Of a stretch of DNA of 64,000 nt, positions 26,628-36,951 are shown in pieces. How positions within the stretch are numbered: the first letter of the stretch is position 1; every line of letters begins with the position of its first letter. A model generated the notes under the pieces. That model did no database searches. It saw nothing but the letters and a program-made list of their open reading frames with translations, and had not been told where the DNA came from. Position numbers and translations under genes: made by a program. The stretch comes from Caulobacter sp. RHG1 (GTDB lineage: Bacteria; Pseudomonadota; Alphaproteobacteria; Caulobacterales; Caulobacteraceae), in the NCBI RefSeq assembly GCF_013181195.1, contig NZ_SMZP01000005.1:372001-436000 (forward strand), in the 5' to 3' direction.

Positions 26628-28886
26628 TTACTCCGCGGCGATGAGGCTGGGTTCGGTGGGACGCGGCGCCCCGCCTTCACGGCGGCGCATCGCGATGGTG
26701 GCGTCGACATCGAGGATCAGCGCGACGCGGCCGTCGCCCAGGATCGTCGCAGCGGCGACGCCCTCGACCTGCTGGTAGTTCTGCTCCAGCGACTTGATGA
26801 CCACCTGGCGCTGGCCGTGGATGGCGTCGGCCACAAGGGCGGCGCGCGAGCCGTCCTCGCCCTCGACCAGCAGCACGACGCCGTCGGTCGGGTGCGGGCT
26901 CTGGTCGCGGTAGCCCAGGGTCAGGCCGACGTCGATCAGCGGCACGAAGCTGTCGCGGACGGCCAGCACCGAGCCCACCGGGCCCAGCGGACGAACCTCT
27001 TCCGGCTTCGGACGCAGGCTCTCGACGATGGCGGCCAACGGCACGACCAGGGTCTCGCCGGCGACATCGACCACCATGCCGTCCAGGACGGCCAGGGTCA
27101 GCGGCAGGCTGAGCGTGAAGGTCGAGCCCAGGCCCGGACGCGAGGCGATCGAGATGCGGCCGCCCAGGGCCTGCACCGAGCGCTTGACCACGTCCATGCC
27201 GACGCCGCGACCCGACACGTCCGAGATCTTGTCGGCGGTCGAGAAGCCGGGAAGGAAGATCAGGTTGTCGATCTCTTCGTCGGTCAGCTGGGTGTCGGCG
27301 GCGATCAGGCCCTTCTTCACGGCGATCGAGAAGACCCGCTCGCGGTTGATGCCCTTGCCGTCGTCGGAGACCTCGATGACGATCCGGCCGCTGCGGTGCA
27401 GGGCGGCCAGGCGCACGACGCCTTCCGGATTCTTGCCGGCCGCCTTGCGCTCCTCGGGGCTTTCCAGCCCGTGGTCGATGGCGTTGCGCAGCATGTGGGT
27501 GATCGGGTCGGACAGACGCTCGATGACCGTCTTGTCGACCTCGGTGTTCTCGCCGTCCATGACCAGGCGAGCCTGCTTGTGGGTCATGTTGGCGACTTCG
27601 CGAACCAGGCGCGGCATGCGCTGGAACACCGACTTCACCGGCTGGGCGCGGATGGCCATGACGCTGTCCTGGATCTCGCGCGTCAGCTGTTCCAGCTCGT
27701 CGAGGCCCATGGCCAGGTTGGACGACGGGGCGATGCCATATTCGCCGACGCGCTGCGCCAGCATGGCCTGGTTGATGACCAGCTCGCCGACCAGATCGAT
27801 CAGGCGGTCGATGCGTTCAGGATCGACACGGATGACCGATTGGCCCGGACCGGGCACTTCGACCGGAGTGGCCTTCTGGGCAGGGGCGGCCGGAGCGGCG
27901 GGAGCCGCAGCGACCGGCGCCGGAGCCGGTGCGACGGGCGCAGCTTCGACGACCGGCGGCGGAGCAACCGCCTCGACCACGGCCGGCGCCGGAGCGCCCA
28001 GCTCCACGACGATCGGCGCATCGGCGACCGTCAGCAGCGAGGCCATGGGGTCGGCGACGGGGCCGGCGCCACGGGTGATTTCCAGTTCGCAGTCGCCATC
28101 GACGAACTCGAAGACTTCGCGGATCGCGGCCTCGTCCTGGTCGGTGTCGACCGTGACGGTCCAGGTGACGTAGGCGGCTTCCGGGTCCAGGTCTTCCAGG
28201 GCCGGCAGGGCGCTGTCGTCCAGCGTCGCCTTGATCGGACCCAGCCGGTTCAGTTCGCGCAGCAGCAGGGCTGTCTCATTGGCCTTGCGGTAGAGATCCG
28301 ACTTCGGACGGATCGACACCGTCCAGGTGTTGGAGCTCTCCAGCTCGGCGTCAGCGGCCTGCGCCTCGACCGTGATGGTCTGCGGCACGAAGATGAAGCC
28401 GAGATCGTCATCGTCCATCGCGTCGTCGGCAGCCACCACGGCGGGCGCCGGGGCGAAGTCTTCGACGACCGGAGCGGCGGCGACAGGCGCCGGCGCCGAG
28501 GATGGGTCGGTGCAGTGGGCCAGCTCGACGGCCATGGCGGCCGAGGCGGCCATGTCGACATCGCCCAGGCCGCGAGCGGCGCTGACGTGGTCGGCCAGGA
28601 TGTCGGACGCCCGCAGGAGAACGGCGGCCAGATCGGTCGTGTTCGGCACCGAACCGCCGCGAACGGCGTCCAGCAGGGTCTCGAACACGTGGGCGAAGCG
28701 CACCAGCGGCTCGAGGCCGAAGGCGCCGGCGCCGCCCTTGATCGAGTGGACGGCGCGGAACACGGCGTTGACCGTCTCGAGGTCGCCGGCCCCTTCCTGC
28801 ATGGCCAGGAGACCGCCTTCGAGGTCGGCGAGGAGTTCCTCGCATTCCTGGAAGAAGGTGACCTTGATGGCCTCTAGCTCGTCCAT
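26628..28886 (-). CDS. cheA: Chemotaxis histidine kinase CheA
   Basis: CheA of 752 residues. The P1 phosphotransfer domain (1-110) has phospho-His47 in RAVHSIKGGAGAFG. A long middle region includes an Ala/Pro-rich linker (about 290-345). It is followed by the P3 dimerisation helices (IDRLIDLVGELVINQAML), the P4 kinase domain with N-box (THMLRNAIDHGLE), G1 (VSDDGKGI) and G2 (GRGVGMDVVKRSV), and the C-terminal P5 CheW-like domain. The region between P1 and P3 does not resemble an ordinary P2, though it may bind CheY. A 93-bp gap separates it from the first cheY gene. Confidence 0.94.
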   Translation of the reverse strand: MDELEAIKVTFFQECEELLADLEGGLLAMQEGAGDLETVNAVFRAVHSIKGGAGAFGLEPLVRFAHVFETLLDAVRGGSVPNTTDLAAVLLRASDILADHVSAARGLGDVDMAASAAMAVELAHCTDPSSAPAPVAAAPVVEDFAPAPAVVAADDAMDDDDLGFIFVPQTITVEAQAADAELESSNTWTVSIRPKSDLYRKANETALLLRELNRLGPIKATLDDSALPALEDLDPEAAYVTWTVTVDTDQDEAAIREVFEFVDGDCELEITRGAGPVADPMASLLTVADAPIVVELGAPAPAVVEAVAPPPVVEAAPVAPAPAPVAAAPAAPAAPAQKATPVEVPGPGQSVIRVDPERIDRLIDLVGELVINQAMLAQRVGEYGIAPSSNLAMGLDELEQLTREIQDSVMAIRAQPVKSVFQRMPRLVREVANMTHKQARLVMDGENTEVDKTVIERLSDPITHMLRNAIDHGLESPEERKAAGKNPEGVVRLAALHRSGRIVIEVSDDGKGINRERVFSIAVKKGLIAADTQLTDEEIDNLIFLPGFSTADKISDVSGRGVGMDVVKRSVQALGGRISIASRPGLGSTFTLSLPLTLAVLDGMVVDVAGETLVVPLAAIVESLRPKPEEVRPLGPVGSVLAVRDSFVPLIDVGLTLGYRDQSPHPTDGVVLLVEGEDGSRAALVADAIHGQRQVVIKSLEQNYQQVEGVAAATILGDGRVALILDVDATIAMRRREGGAPRPTEPSLIAAE

Positions 28887-28979
28887 TTCCCGTACGTCCT
28901 AATTCGCGTCTAGCAACGGGTGCTCAAACAAAGCGGCACTGAGTTCTTTGACCTGGATCAGTTCCAGGCCGGGTATCCG

Positions 28980-29345
28980 TCAGGCGGCGACGCGGCGGAT
29001 GGCGTCGACCAGCTTTTCCGGATTGAACGGCTTGACGATCCAGCCCGTCGCGCCGGCTTCGCGAGCCCGCTGCTTCTTGGCCGGGTCGCTTTCCGTGGTC
29101 AGGACCAGGATCGGGATGGCGCGATAGTCGTCGTCGACCCGCACCGCCTCGATGAAGCCGAAGCCGTCCAGCTTGGGCATGTTGATGTCGGTGATGATGA
29201 TGTCCGGGCGATGGGCGGAGAGAACCTCCAGGCCATGCTCGCCGTCGACAGCCTCGACGACGTTGAAGCCGGCGCCGACCAGGGCCATGCGCAGCATGTC
29301 CCTCATCGTGCGAGAGTCATCGACCGTGAGAATCGTACGCGTCAC
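28980..29345 (-). CDS. cheY: CheY response regulator (first)
   Basis: Single-domain receiver of 121 residues with the acidic pocket (VDDSRTMRD), phospho-Asp in IIITDINMPKLDG near residue 53, Thr in VLTTES near 83 and Lys in WIVKPFNPE near 105. It is the CheY nearest to CheA and the best candidate for the main flagellar output. The start is GTG at 29345, overlapping cheX by four bases. Confidence 0.92.
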   Translation of the reverse strand: MTRTILTVDDSRTMRDMLRMALVGAGFNVVEAVDGEHGLEVLSAHRPDIIITDINMPKLDGFGFIEAVRVDDDYRAIPILVLTTESDPAKKQRAREAGATGWIVKPFNPEKLVDAIRRVAA

Positions 29346-29626
29346 GATTCAGCTCCTTGGAATTCCGCCGAGAGGAGCACCCCTGCGGCGCCGAAAAGAC
29401 GGGTGGTTTCGACAAAGGCCTCGGAAGGCCCCTTGATGGAAAAGTCTTGGCCGTCGCGGCTCCAGGCCTTGCGGGCCGCGAGCAGCACCTGCAGGCACAG
29501 ACCGCCCAGGCGACGAACTTCGTCGGCCTGGATCTCGATCGGCGCGCCGCGGTGGGCGATCAAAGCGGCCTTCAGAGGCGCGGCGGCCTTGAGGTCCAGA
29601 TTTTCGGGCAGCGCGATGGCGGCCAT
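29342..29626 (-). CDS. cheX: STAS-domain protein CheX
   Basis: A 94-residue single STAS domain (fold of anti-sigma-factor antagonists) with LDLKAAAPLKAALIAHRG and VRRLGGLCLQVLLAARKAW. The usual phosphorylatable Ser position after the aspartate is replaced by LGGLC, so partner switching by phosphorylation is uncertain. Its position between mcpA and cheY matches the Caulobacter gene called cheX, which is unrelated to the CheX phosphatase of other phyla. It shares one base with the mcpA stop. Confidence 0.82.
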   Translation of the reverse strand: MAAIALPENLDLKAAAPLKAALIAHRGAPIEIQADEVRRLGGLCLQVLLAARKAWSRDGQDFSIKGPSEAFVETTRLFGAAGVLLSAEFQGAES

Positions 29627-31599
29627 CAGAACTCCTCCCAGCTATCCGACGCAGGGGCCTGGGCGACAGCCGCCGAACCGCTGCTCCGGCCCGGGCGGGC
29701 GAAGGCGTTCAGGCGAGCCTGCTGTTCGGCCACCGGATTGCGCGCCGGGGCATGATGCGTCGTGTCGGCCACCGCCGGACGGGCGTAGGCGCTCGAGGAA
29801 CCGCCGACCTGGAACCGGGCCATCAGGCGAACCAGCTCAGCGGTTTCGCCCTTCAGCGAGTGCGTCGCAGCGGTCGATTGCTCGACCATGGCGGCGTTCT
29901 GCTGGGTGACCTGATCCATCTGGTTCACGGCCGTGTTGACTTCGTTCAGACCGGTCGCCTGCTCGGCGGCCGAGGCCGCGATCTCGGTGACCAGGGCGTC
30001 GATCTCGCCGACCTTCGCCACGATCCGCTGCAGCGCCTCGCCCGTCTGGCCGACCAGGCTGACGCCTTGGCTGACCTGCTGGGTCGAGCTGGAGATCAGG
30101 GTCTTGATCTCCTTGGCCGCTTCGGCCGAACGCTGGGCCAGGGCCCGGACTTCCTGAGCGACCACCGCGAAGCCGCGGCCCGCCTCGCCCGCTCGCGCGG
30201 CTTCGACGCCGGCGTTCAGGGCCAGGAGGTTGGTCTGGAAGGCGATCTCGTCGATCACGCCGATGATCTGGCTGATCTGGCCCGAGCTCTTCTCGATCTC
30301 GCCCATCGCGGACACTGCCTGATGGACGACCTGACCGGAATGCGTCGCTTCGCCACGCGTCGTCGAGACCACGTCCGAAGCCTGGCGGGCGCCCGAGGCC
30401 GTGCGGCGCACGGTGGCGGTCAGCTCGTCCAGGGCCGCGGCGGTCTCTTCCAGGCTGGCGGCCTGTTGCTCGGTGCGGCGCGACAGGTCGTCCGAGGCGT
30501 GGGCGATCTCGTCAGCGCCGGTGCGCAGGCCGTCGGTCGAGGCGGCGATGACCTTCATCGTCTCCTGCAGCGAGCCCATGGCGCCGTTGAAGTCGTTCTT
30601 CAGCTTGGCGTAGTCGCCGGGGAAGTCGGCGGTGACGCGGAAGGTCAGGTCGCCCTGGGCCAGACGCTCCAGGCCTTCGGCGAGGCTGCTGACCACCAGG
30701 GCGCTTTCCTTGGCCGTGGCGGCCGAGGCGGCCTCCTTGGCGCGGCGTTCGTCGGCCGTGAGGGCGGCCGTCTTTTCCTGCTCGGCGCGCAGCTGGTCGA
30801 GATGCAGCTGGTTGTCTCGGAAGACCTTCAGAGCCGAGACGATGGCGCCCAGCTCGTCGCCGCGCGTCAGGCGCTCCAGGTCGATGCTGTTGTCGCCCTT
30901 CGAAAGCTTGTCGGTGGCGCCGGCGATGTCGTTGATCGACTTGCGGGTCGTCATGACGGTGAACCAGGCCAGACCGCCGACGGCGGCCAGGGTGATCAGC
31001 GACAGGATGATCGTGACGCTCATCGCGGCGGCGGCTTCGGCCTGACGCTTGGCGGCTTCGTCTTCGATGCGCTTGTTGGCGGTGGCGACGACCTGGTCCA
31101 GCAGGCCAGTCATCTTCGCGTACTGTTCCTCGAACGGCGCGATGAAGCCGACGGCCATGTTGAAGTCGACGCCGATCATGCCGCTGACCGTGTCGATGGC
31201 GCTGCGGCACTCTTCCAGCGACTTGATCAGGTCGTTGATCTTGGGTTGCTCGGCGGCGGGGAGCTTGGCCTTGAGCGCGGCCAGGTCCTTCTTCACCGCA
31301 TCGGTCTCGGTCAGGATCGCCGCCATGCGGGCGTCGTTCTTGTCCACGTCGATGTTGCCGGCCTTGTGGGTCATCACGGTGTAGAGCTCACCGTTGATGT
31401 TCGAGATGCGCTTGGAGACCTTCTGGATCTCCATGTTCTGGCGCATGTCGGCTTCCACGACCTGCTTGAGCGCGGCCGATTGATTGTTCTGCACGACGAT
31501 TGAGCCAGCCGCCATCATGGCCAGCATCAGCAGTGCGAACGCCGGCGCGAAGCCGATCTTTATGATCAACGGCAAATCGACGAGACGAATCCGTTTCAT
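29626..31599 (-). CDS. mcpA: Methyl-accepting chemotaxis protein McpA
   Basis: Transmembrane chemoreceptor of 657 residues. TM1 (about 10-35) and TM2 (about 190-212) enclose a helical periplasmic sensor. A HAMP domain, a second HAMP-like stretch and the signalling hairpin with the conserved tip [20 protein letters not shown] follow. The C-terminus SDSWEEF resembles the CheR/CheB tether of other receptors. In C. crescentus, McpA is polar and degraded in a ClpX-dependent way through its C-terminus. The frame stays open to 32346, but the ATG at 31599 has GGAGGGG upstream and begins the first TM. First gene of the che operon. Confidence 0.92.
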   Translation of the reverse strand: MKRIRLVDLPLIIKIGFAPAFALLMLAMMAAGSIVVQNNQSAALKQVVEADMRQNMEIQKVSKRISNINGELYTVMTHKAGNIDVDKNDARMAAILTETDAVKKDLAALKAKLPAAEQPKINDLIKSLEECRSAIDTVSGMIGVDFNMAVGFIAPFEEQYAKMTGLLDQVVATANKRIEDEAAKRQAEAAAAMSVTIILSLITLAAVGGLAWFTVMTTRKSINDIAGATDKLSKGDNSIDLERLTRGDELGAIVSALKVFRDNQLHLDQLRAEQEKTAALTADERRAKEAASAATAKESALVVSSLAEGLERLAQGDLTFRVTADFPGDYAKLKNDFNGAMGSLQETMKVIAASTDGLRTGADEIAHASDDLSRRTEQQAASLEETAAALDELTATVRRTASGARQASDVVSTTRGEATHSGQVVHQAVSAMGEIEKSSGQISQIIGVIDEIAFQTNLLALNAGVEAARAGEAGRGFAVVAQEVRALAQRSAEAAKEIKTLISSSTQQVSQGVSLVGQTGEALQRIVAKVGEIDALVTEIAASAAEQATGLNEVNTAVNQMDQVTQQNAAMVEQSTAATHSLKGETAELVRLMARFQVGGSSSAYARPAVADTTHHAPARNPVAEQQARLNAFARPGRSSGSAAVAQAPASDSWEEF

Positions 31600-31944
31600 C
31601 GCGAGGTCCCCTCCAACCAGCGCTCCGTGCACACGGCTCGCCAACATGAAGCGGGATAATCCCGATAGATTCCTAACAACCTCTGACTTGGTTAAAGGGA
31701 ATTCGAGATAAGTCGTCGGGGCGCCGCGAAGGCAGTCGTTTGGCCGCAGCGCGCCTCGCCTGGAGTCTATAAAGAGCGCCGCCTCGCGAAGTCCGAAAAT
31801 TAATGAATTAGTATGGTTATTTGAAAGTAAATACCGAATATTCTTCGCTGACTCAGGATATCTTAACTGGCTTCGCCGAGATTGCCCATGCGTCCGATTG
31901 GCGCGTCGTCCACCGGACGGGACAACTTTACTGGGAGCAGCGGG
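31600..31944. other. Divergent intergenic region, mcpA / small secreted protein
   Basis: A 345-bp region of lower GC than its neighbours, AT-rich around 31795-31865. It must hold the che operon promoter (leftward) and that of the small secreted protein (rightward). Isolated TTAA half-sites occur near 31692, 31800 and 31864, but no full TTAA-N7-TTAA CtrA box. No convincing promoter hexamers could be fixed by eye. Confidence 0.5.
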
Positions 31945-32256
31945 ATGAAATATCCGATCGCTATTGCCGCGGGAATCGCTGGCAGCTTGTTCGTCGCTCA
32001 GGCCGCTTCGGCCGCCGGCGGTTTTGAAGACCAAATGGGCCGTTGCCTGCAGCAGTTCGCGAATACTCGCGACGCCGCGCAAGTGATGCTCGAGTGCAAC
32101 GCCGACGCCGGCAAGCTGTCGGGCTGCAAGGTCGTCGACAACAGCGCCGCGGGCAAGGGCTTCGACAAGGCGGCCATGTGCATCGCCGAGAAGCTGCCGA
32201 TGGGCGCCAAGACCGGCACCGTGAAGGTCCCGTTCCGCTTCCCGGGCGGCGCGTAA
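31945..32256 (+). CDS. Small secreted protein, unknown function
   Basis: A 103-residue protein with a clear signal peptide (about 1-24, [16 protein letters not shown]... ending AASAA). The mature part is about 80 residues and has four cysteines (RCLQQF, LECNAD, SGCKVV, AMCIAE), probably paired in the periplasm. GGAG-like purines (GGGAGCAGCGGG) precede the ATG at 31945; the frame extends further upstream without a better start. It is divergent from mcpA and convergent with the globin-coupled receptor. No family was recognised. Confidence 0.65.
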   Translation: MKYPIAIAAGIAGSLFVAQAASAAGGFEDQMGRCLQQFANTRDAAQVMLECNADAGKLSGCKVVDNSAAGKGFDKAAMCIAEKLPMGAKTGTVKVPFRFPGGA

Positions 32257-32282
32257 GCTTCTCCTCCTTTCAGGGGGAACAT

Positions 32283-32315
32283 AACGCCCTCGCCGACTCG
32301 GTCGGCGGGGGCGTT
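32283..32315. terminator. Stem-loop between convergent small protein and chemoreceptor genes
   Basis: A 15-bp stem (AACGCCC... pairing with ...GGGCGTT, one G-T pair) with the loop TCG lies between two convergent genes. It has only a weak T-tract on the plus side, so it may act as a bidirectional terminator with help from Rho. Confidence 0.5.
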
Positions 32316-32371
32316 CTGCTGTCTGGAGGACGGCGAGCATGGTCATGGTTCTTCGCTAGACCTGACTATCC

Positions 32372-33982
32372 CTAGAACTCTTCCCACTCGTCCTTGGCCA
32401 CGGCGAGATTGCCGCGCGAGATCGGGGCCGAGACGCCAGGGCGGCTAGCCGGACGAACGGCCTGCTGGGCCGGCGCGCGCGCGGGTTCAGGTCGGGCGAC
32501 CGGCGTGCGAACAGGCGTTGCGCGGCTGGTGGTGGTGACCCGGAAGGTCGACACCTGCTTGATCAACTCCGACGCCTGGCCCTTGAGCGAGTGCGTCGCG
32601 GCGGTCGTCTCTTCGACCATGGCGGCGTTCTGCTGGGTGACCTGATCCATCTGGTTTACGGCCGTATTGACCTGGTTCAGACCGGTGGCCTGCTCCTGGG
32701 CCGAGGACGAGATCTGGGCAATCAGCTCATCGATCTCGGCGACCTTGCCGACGATGCCGCGCAAAGCTTCGCCGGTCTGACCCACAAGACCCACGCCGCG
32801 ATCGACCTGGGCGGTCGAGTTGGCGATCAGCGTCTTGATTTCCTTGGCCGCGTCGGCCGAGCGCTGGGCGAGAGCCCGGACTTCCTGGGCGACAACCGCG
32901 AAACCACGACCCGCCTCCCCAGCCCGCGCCGCCTCGACGCCGGCGTTCAGCGCCAGCAGGTTGGTCTGGAAGGCGATCTCGTCGATCACCCCGATGATGT
33001 TGCCGATCGAGCGCGAACTGGTTTCGATCTCGCCCATGGCCGCGACGGCCTGGTCGACGACGACCCCAGACTTCTCGGCCTCGGCCTTGGCCCCGGCGAC
33101 GACATCCTGGGCCTGCTTGGCCCCGGCGGCCGAACGGCGGACGGTAGAGGTGATCTCGTCCAGGGCCGCGGCGGTCTCTTCCAGGCTGGCGGCCTGCTGC
33201 TCGGTGCGGCGCGACAGGTCGTCGGCGGCGACGCCGATCTCGTCCGTGCCCGAGCGGATGCCGTCGGTGGCCTCGGCCACGCGGCTCATCGCCTGCTCCA
33301 GAATGCCGACGGCGTTGTTGAAATCGTCCTTCAGCTTCTGGAATTCCGGCGTCACGTCGCTGCTCATACGGCCGACCAAGTCACCCTGGGCCAGGCGGTC
33401 CAGCGCGTCGCCCAGCGCCTGGACGACGGCCATCTGCGCCTGCTCGTTGGCCAGGCGGGTGGCTTCCAGGCGCTGGCGCTCGGCTTCGATGGTCTCCAGA
33501 TAGATCGAGATGGCGAAGTCCATGTCCAGCATGACCGCCTTCATCAGCGCGCTCAGGCTGTCGCCGGCCTTGGCCGGATCGCCCTTGGCCATGAAGCCCT
33601 TGGGCCAGACTTCGTCGATGGCGGCCCGGATCAGGTGTTCGGTGACGATGGCGTAGCCGCCGATGTACCAGCGCGGCTCCAGGCCGATGCGGGCGTGGGT
33701 CTGGCCGATGGTGCGCACGGCCTGGACATAGCTCTGGTCGAACTCGGCGCTGGAGATCAGGTCCCAGTGCGACTGCTGCCGGCCCGAGGCGGACTGCATG
33801 TGGCTGTCGCTGCCGAAGAACTTGCGGGTCTCGGGGGTGGCCCGGACCTTGGCGTAGAAAGCGTCCAGCGCGGGGCCGATATTCTTGCGGATGACGGGCT
33901 GCAGGTCGCGCAAGGTGCCGCGCGCCTTGTCGTCCAAACCCATGAACGCCACTCGTTCGCTGATCGCGTGATCCTGGCTCAT
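32372..33982 (-). CDS. Soluble globin-coupled chemoreceptor (aerotaxis type)
   Basis: Cytoplasmic methyl-accepting protein of 536 residues with no membrane segment. Residues 1-165 form a globin-coupled sensor domain, with the expected heme-binding proximal His96 in [21 protein letters not shown]-like linker (about 195-245) and the MCP signalling domain (about 250-490, [20 protein letters not shown]) follow. The C-terminus ends KDEWEEF, as in McpA. By analogy with HemAT it should sense oxygen. The frame is open to 34009; the ATG at 33982 (MSQDH) is preferred. It sits just outside the che operon. Confidence 0.9.
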   Translation of the reverse strand: MSQDHAISERVAFMGLDDKARGTLRDLQPVIRKNIGPALDAFYAKVRATPETRKFFGSDSHMQSASGRQQSHWDLISSAEFDQSYVQAVRTIGQTHARIGLEPRWYIGGYAIVTEHLIRAAIDEVWPKGFMAKGDPAKAGDSLSALMKAVMLDMDFAISIYLETIEAERQRLEATRLANEQAQMAVVQALGDALDRLAQGDLVGRMSSDVTPEFQKLKDDFNNAVGILEQAMSRVAEATDGIRSGTDEIGVAADDLSRRTEQQAASLEETAAALDEITSTVRRSAAGAKQAQDVVAGAKAEAEKSGVVVDQAVAAMGEIETSSRSIGNIIGVIDEIAFQTNLLALNAGVEAARAGEAGRGFAVVAQEVRALAQRSADAAKEIKTLIANSTAQVDRGVGLVGQTGEALRGIVGKVAEIDELIAQISSSAQEQATGLNQVNTAVNQMDQVTQQNAAMVEETTAATHSLKGQASELIKQVSTFRVTTTSRATPVRTPVARPEPARAPAQQAVRPASRPGVSAPISRGNLAVAKDEWEEF

Positions 33983-34170
33983 AGCCGCCCCCGTTGATGT
34001 CGGACGCAAGGCTCGAGGATCGTGCTTAATGCGGACTTGAAATATTCACCCGGACGACGCGGCGGTTCGACGCAACACTTTCGGCGTGCATTGGCGCAAC
34101 CGACGAACGCGGTTGCGCTGAAAACCTTTGCACAACAACGGCTGGCGCAAGCCCGGCTGTGTCGGGGGCC

Positions 34171-34197
34171 CGTCACGACCACAGCTCGGCCGTGACG
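34171..34197. terminator. Weak stem-loop downstream of acyl-CoA dehydrogenase gene
   Basis: CGTCACG (34171-34177) pairs with CGTGACG (34191-34197) around a 13-nt loop. It stands 14 bp past the dehydrogenase stop on the minus strand. No T-run follows, so terminator function is uncertain. Confidence 0.3.
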
Positions 34198-34210
34198 AAC
34201 CGTCGCACCC

Positions 34211-35359
34211 CTAGCCCCCGCGTTTGAGGGTCTCGCGAGCGATGACCAATTGCTGGATCTGGCTGGTGCCCTCGTAGATCCGGAAGATCCGGACGTCGCG
34301 GTACAGGCGCTCGATTCCATAGTCGGCGACATAGCCGGCACCGCCGAACACCTGCACAGCCCGGTCCGCGACCCGGCCGACCATCTCCGAGGCGAACAGT
34401 TTCGAGGCCGCTGCCTCCAGCACGATACTCGCCCCGCCGTCGCGCTTGCGGGCGGTGTCCATGACCAGGGCCTTGGCCGCCAGGGCCTCGGTCTTGCTGT
34501 CGGCGATCATCGCTTGGATCAGCTGGAAGCTGGCGATCGGCTGGCCGAACTGTTTGCGCTCGCTGGCATAGGCCACGCAGTCGGCGATCAGCCGCTCGGC
34601 CACGCCCACGCAGACCGCGGCGATGTGCAGGCGGCCGCGGTCCAGCACCTGCATGGCGACCTTGAAGCCCTCGCCCTCCTCGCCCAGGCGGTTCTCGACC
34701 GGGACCCGGACATTGTCGAAGGTGACGTCGTGGATGTGGGCGCCCTGCTGGCCCATCTTCTTGTCGGGCTTGCTGACCGACAGCCCCGGCAGGTCGCGCG
34801 GCACCAGGAAGGCCGAGACCCCGCCGCCACCCTTCACGTCCGGATTGGTGCGAGCCATGACCGTGAAGAGCGAGGCCTTGCCGGCGTTGGTGATGAAGCG
34901 CTTGCCGCCGTTCAGGACATAGGCGTCGCCATCCAGGGTCGCCCGGGTCTGCACCGCGGCGCTATCGGAGCCGGCCTCGGGCTCGGTCAGGGCGAAGGAG
35001 GTGATCACCTCGCCCGAGGCGATGCCGGGCAGCCACTTGGCCTTCTGCTCGTCGGAACCGAACATCACCAGGCCCTGACTGCCGATGCCGACATTGGTGC
35101 CGAACACCGAGCGGAAGGCCGGCGAGGCGCGGCCCAGCTCGATGGCCACCAGCGCCTCTTCCTCCATGTTGAGGCCCAGGCCGCCGAAGTCTTCGGGGAT
35201 GGAGAGGCCGAAGAGCCCCAGGCCCTTCATCTCCTCGATCACCTCGGCGGGGACGGCGTCGTCCTCGGCGACCTTGGCTTCGATCGGGCGCAGCCGCTCG
35301 GCCACGAAGCGCGCCACCGTCTCGAGCAATTGCTCGCGGGTTTCCAGATCGAGGGCCAT
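34211..35359 (-). CDS. Acyl-CoA dehydrogenase
   Basis: FAD-dependent acyl-CoA dehydrogenase of 382 residues with canonical motifs: SFALTEPEAGSDSAAV near residue 127 (FAD/substrate), VQVFGGAGYVADYGIERLYRD near 340, and RIYEGTSQIQ near 362 with the catalytic Glu. It resembles the short/branched-chain or isobutyryl class. Unlike the dehydrogenase at 1826-2995, it has the standard YEGT base. It follows the permease gene at 35430 by about 70 bp on the same strand. Confidence 0.9.
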   Translation of the reverse strand: MALDLETREQLLETVARFVAERLRPIEAKVAEDDAVPAEVIEEMKGLGLFGLSIPEDFGGLGLNMEEEALVAIELGRASPAFRSVFGTNVGIGSQGLVMFGSDEQKAKWLPGIASGEVITSFALTEPEAGSDSAAVQTRATLDGDAYVLNGGKRFITNAGKASLFTVMARTNPDVKGGGGVSAFLVPRDLPGLSVSKPDKKMGQQGAHIHDVTFDNVRVPVENRLGEEGEGFKVAMQVLDRGRLHIAAVCVGVAERLIADCVAYASERKQFGQPIASFQLIQAMIADSKTEALAAKALVMDTARKRDGGASIVLEAAASKLFASEMVGRVADRAVQVFGGAGYVADYGIERLYRDVRIFRIYEGTSQIQQLVIARETLKRGG

Positions 35360-35429
35360 GCGCTTCTCCCGTTATCAAACACTTGTTTTGACGCGGACTG
35401 TAGCGATGGCCCTCAAGAATGGAAGAGCC

Positions 35430-36884
35430 CTACTGAGCGGCCTTCTCGGCCTGGGCTAGCACGCTCTTGCGCTTGCCATAGGCGAAGTAGATCACCGCCC
35501 CGATGATGTGGGCGTACAGGAAGTAGAGCTGGGTCTTGGCCGGCAGGCTGGAGAACAGATAGAGGCACCCCAGCACCCCGGCCGGAGCCACCACCTGCCA
35601 CAGCGGGGTCGAGAACACCCGCGGGCGGTTGGGCTCACGCCGGCGCAGCACGATCACCGAGACGCCGACGGCGATGAAGGCCGCCAGCGTGCCGGCGTTG
35701 GCCAGCTCGGCGATGTCCTTCAGCGACAGGAAGCCCGAGATCACCGCCGACAGGGCGCCGGTCAGCAGGGTCATCAGCACCGGCGTGCCGGTCTTGGCGT
35801 TGACCTTCGACAGGGCGCGCGGCAGCAGGCCGTCGCGGGCCATGACGAAGAAGATCCGGCTCTGGCCGTACATGAAGGCCAGGATCACGGTCGGCAGGGC
35901 GATGACGGCGGCCAGGGCCACGAAGCCGGCGACCTTGCCCTGGTTCAGAGTCTCCAGGATGAAGACCAGCGGTGCCTCGCTCTTGGAGAAGACCTCGGCG
36001 CGCGAGGCCCCGATCGCGACGGCGGCGACGATCATGTAGATCGCCGTGCAGGCGGCCATCGAGCCGACGATGCCGATGGTCAGGTCGCGCTTGGGGTTCT
36101 TGGTCTCCTCGGCGGCCGTCGACACTGCGTCGAAGCCGTAGAAGGCGAAGAAGATCAAGCTGGCGGCGGCCATCACCCCGATCTTGGCGGCGTCGGCCGG
36201 GGCCCCGGCGGGCACATGGGCCTGGAAGCCATTGGGCATGAACGGGGTGAAGTGGCTGGCGTTGAAGACCGGCAGGCACAGGGCCACGAACACCACGAGG
36301 GCGACGATCTTCACGAAAACGAGGACCATGTTGACCGTGGCGCTCTCGCGGGTGCCCAGGGCCAGCAGACCCGCCACCGCCATCGAGATGATCACGGCCG
36401 GCAGGTTGACGAGACCGCGCCCGCCGCCGGCCAGTTCGACGTGCGGTCCGGCCAGCAGATAGTCCGGAAAGCCCGCCGCCGCGAACAGGCCCGTGGCGTG
36501 GGCCGACCAGCCGACGGCTACGGCCGCGCAGACCAGGGTGTATTCCAGGATCAGGCTCCAGCCGACCGCCCAGGCGATCGGCTCGCCCATGGCCGCATAG
36601 CTGTAGGTGTAGGCGCTGCCCGCCGCCGGCATCATGGTCGACAGCTCGGCGTAGCACAGCGCGGCGCAGGCGCAGACCGCTCCGGCGATCAGGAACGACA
36701 GGATGACGCCCGGCCCGGCCAGGCCCGCCCCGACGCCGGTCAGGGTGTAGATGCCGGTGCCGACGATGGCCCCGACCCCGAGGGCGACCAGATGGTACCA
36801 GCTCAAGGTCTTCTTCAGTTGATGGGCGCCGTCGTGCCCGGCGGTGATGGTGTCGATCGCCTTGCGGCGCGTCCAGAAGCTCAA
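35430..36884 (-). CDS. Amino acid permease, APC superfamily (cationic amino acid transporter type)
   Basis: Polytopic inner-membrane transporter of 484 residues with about 12 hydrophobic segments. APC signatures are GVGAIVGTGIYTLTG near residue 37, TM3 with YAELSTMMPAAGSAYTYSY near 80 and FYGFDAVSTAAEETKNPKRD near 248. The wording resembles bacterial CAT/YfnA proteins. The start is TTG at 36884, supported by GGAGGG (36893-36898) about nine bases upstream and by the absence of an in-frame ATG before the first helix. The substrate cannot be stated beyond amino acids. Confidence 0.87.
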   Translation of the reverse strand: MSFWTRRKAIDTITAGHDGAHQLKKTLSWYHLVALGVGAIVGTGIYTLTGVGAGLAGPGVILSFLIAGAVCACAALCYAELSTMMPAAGSAYTYSYAAMGEPIAWAVGWSLILEYTLVCAAVAVGWSAHATGLFAAAGFPDYLLAGPHVELAGGGRGLVNLPAVIISMAVAGLLALGTRESATVNMVLVFVKIVALVVFVALCLPVFNASHFTPFMPNGFQAHVPAGAPADAAKIGVMAAASLIFFAFYGFDAVSTAAEETKNPKRDLTIGIVGSMAACTAIYMIVAAVAIGASRAEVFSKSEAPLVFILETLNQGKVAGFVALAAVIALPTVILAFMYGQSRIFFVMARDGLLPRALSKVNAKTGTPVLMTLLTGALSAVISGFLSLKDIAELANAGTLAAFIAVGVSVIVLRRREPNRPRVFSTPLWQVVAPAGVLGCLYLFSSLPAKTQLYFLYAHIIGAVIYFAYGKRKSVLAQAEKAAQ

Positions 36885-36951
36885 GTCTTAGTCCCTCCGA
36901 CTCTCGAGCGGGACCATGAAGGCGCTTTTCGCCCCCGCCAATCCCTTCTGG

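Noticed and set aside
31795..31900. CtrA or sigma-54 site before the small secreted protein
   Set aside because: TTAA half-sites are not spaced by seven bases, and the TGGC/TTGC elements have wrong spacing.
31600..32346. Upstream extension of mcpA
   Set aside because: Covers the divergent promoter and a secreted-protein gene; the first TM starts at the ATG at 31599.
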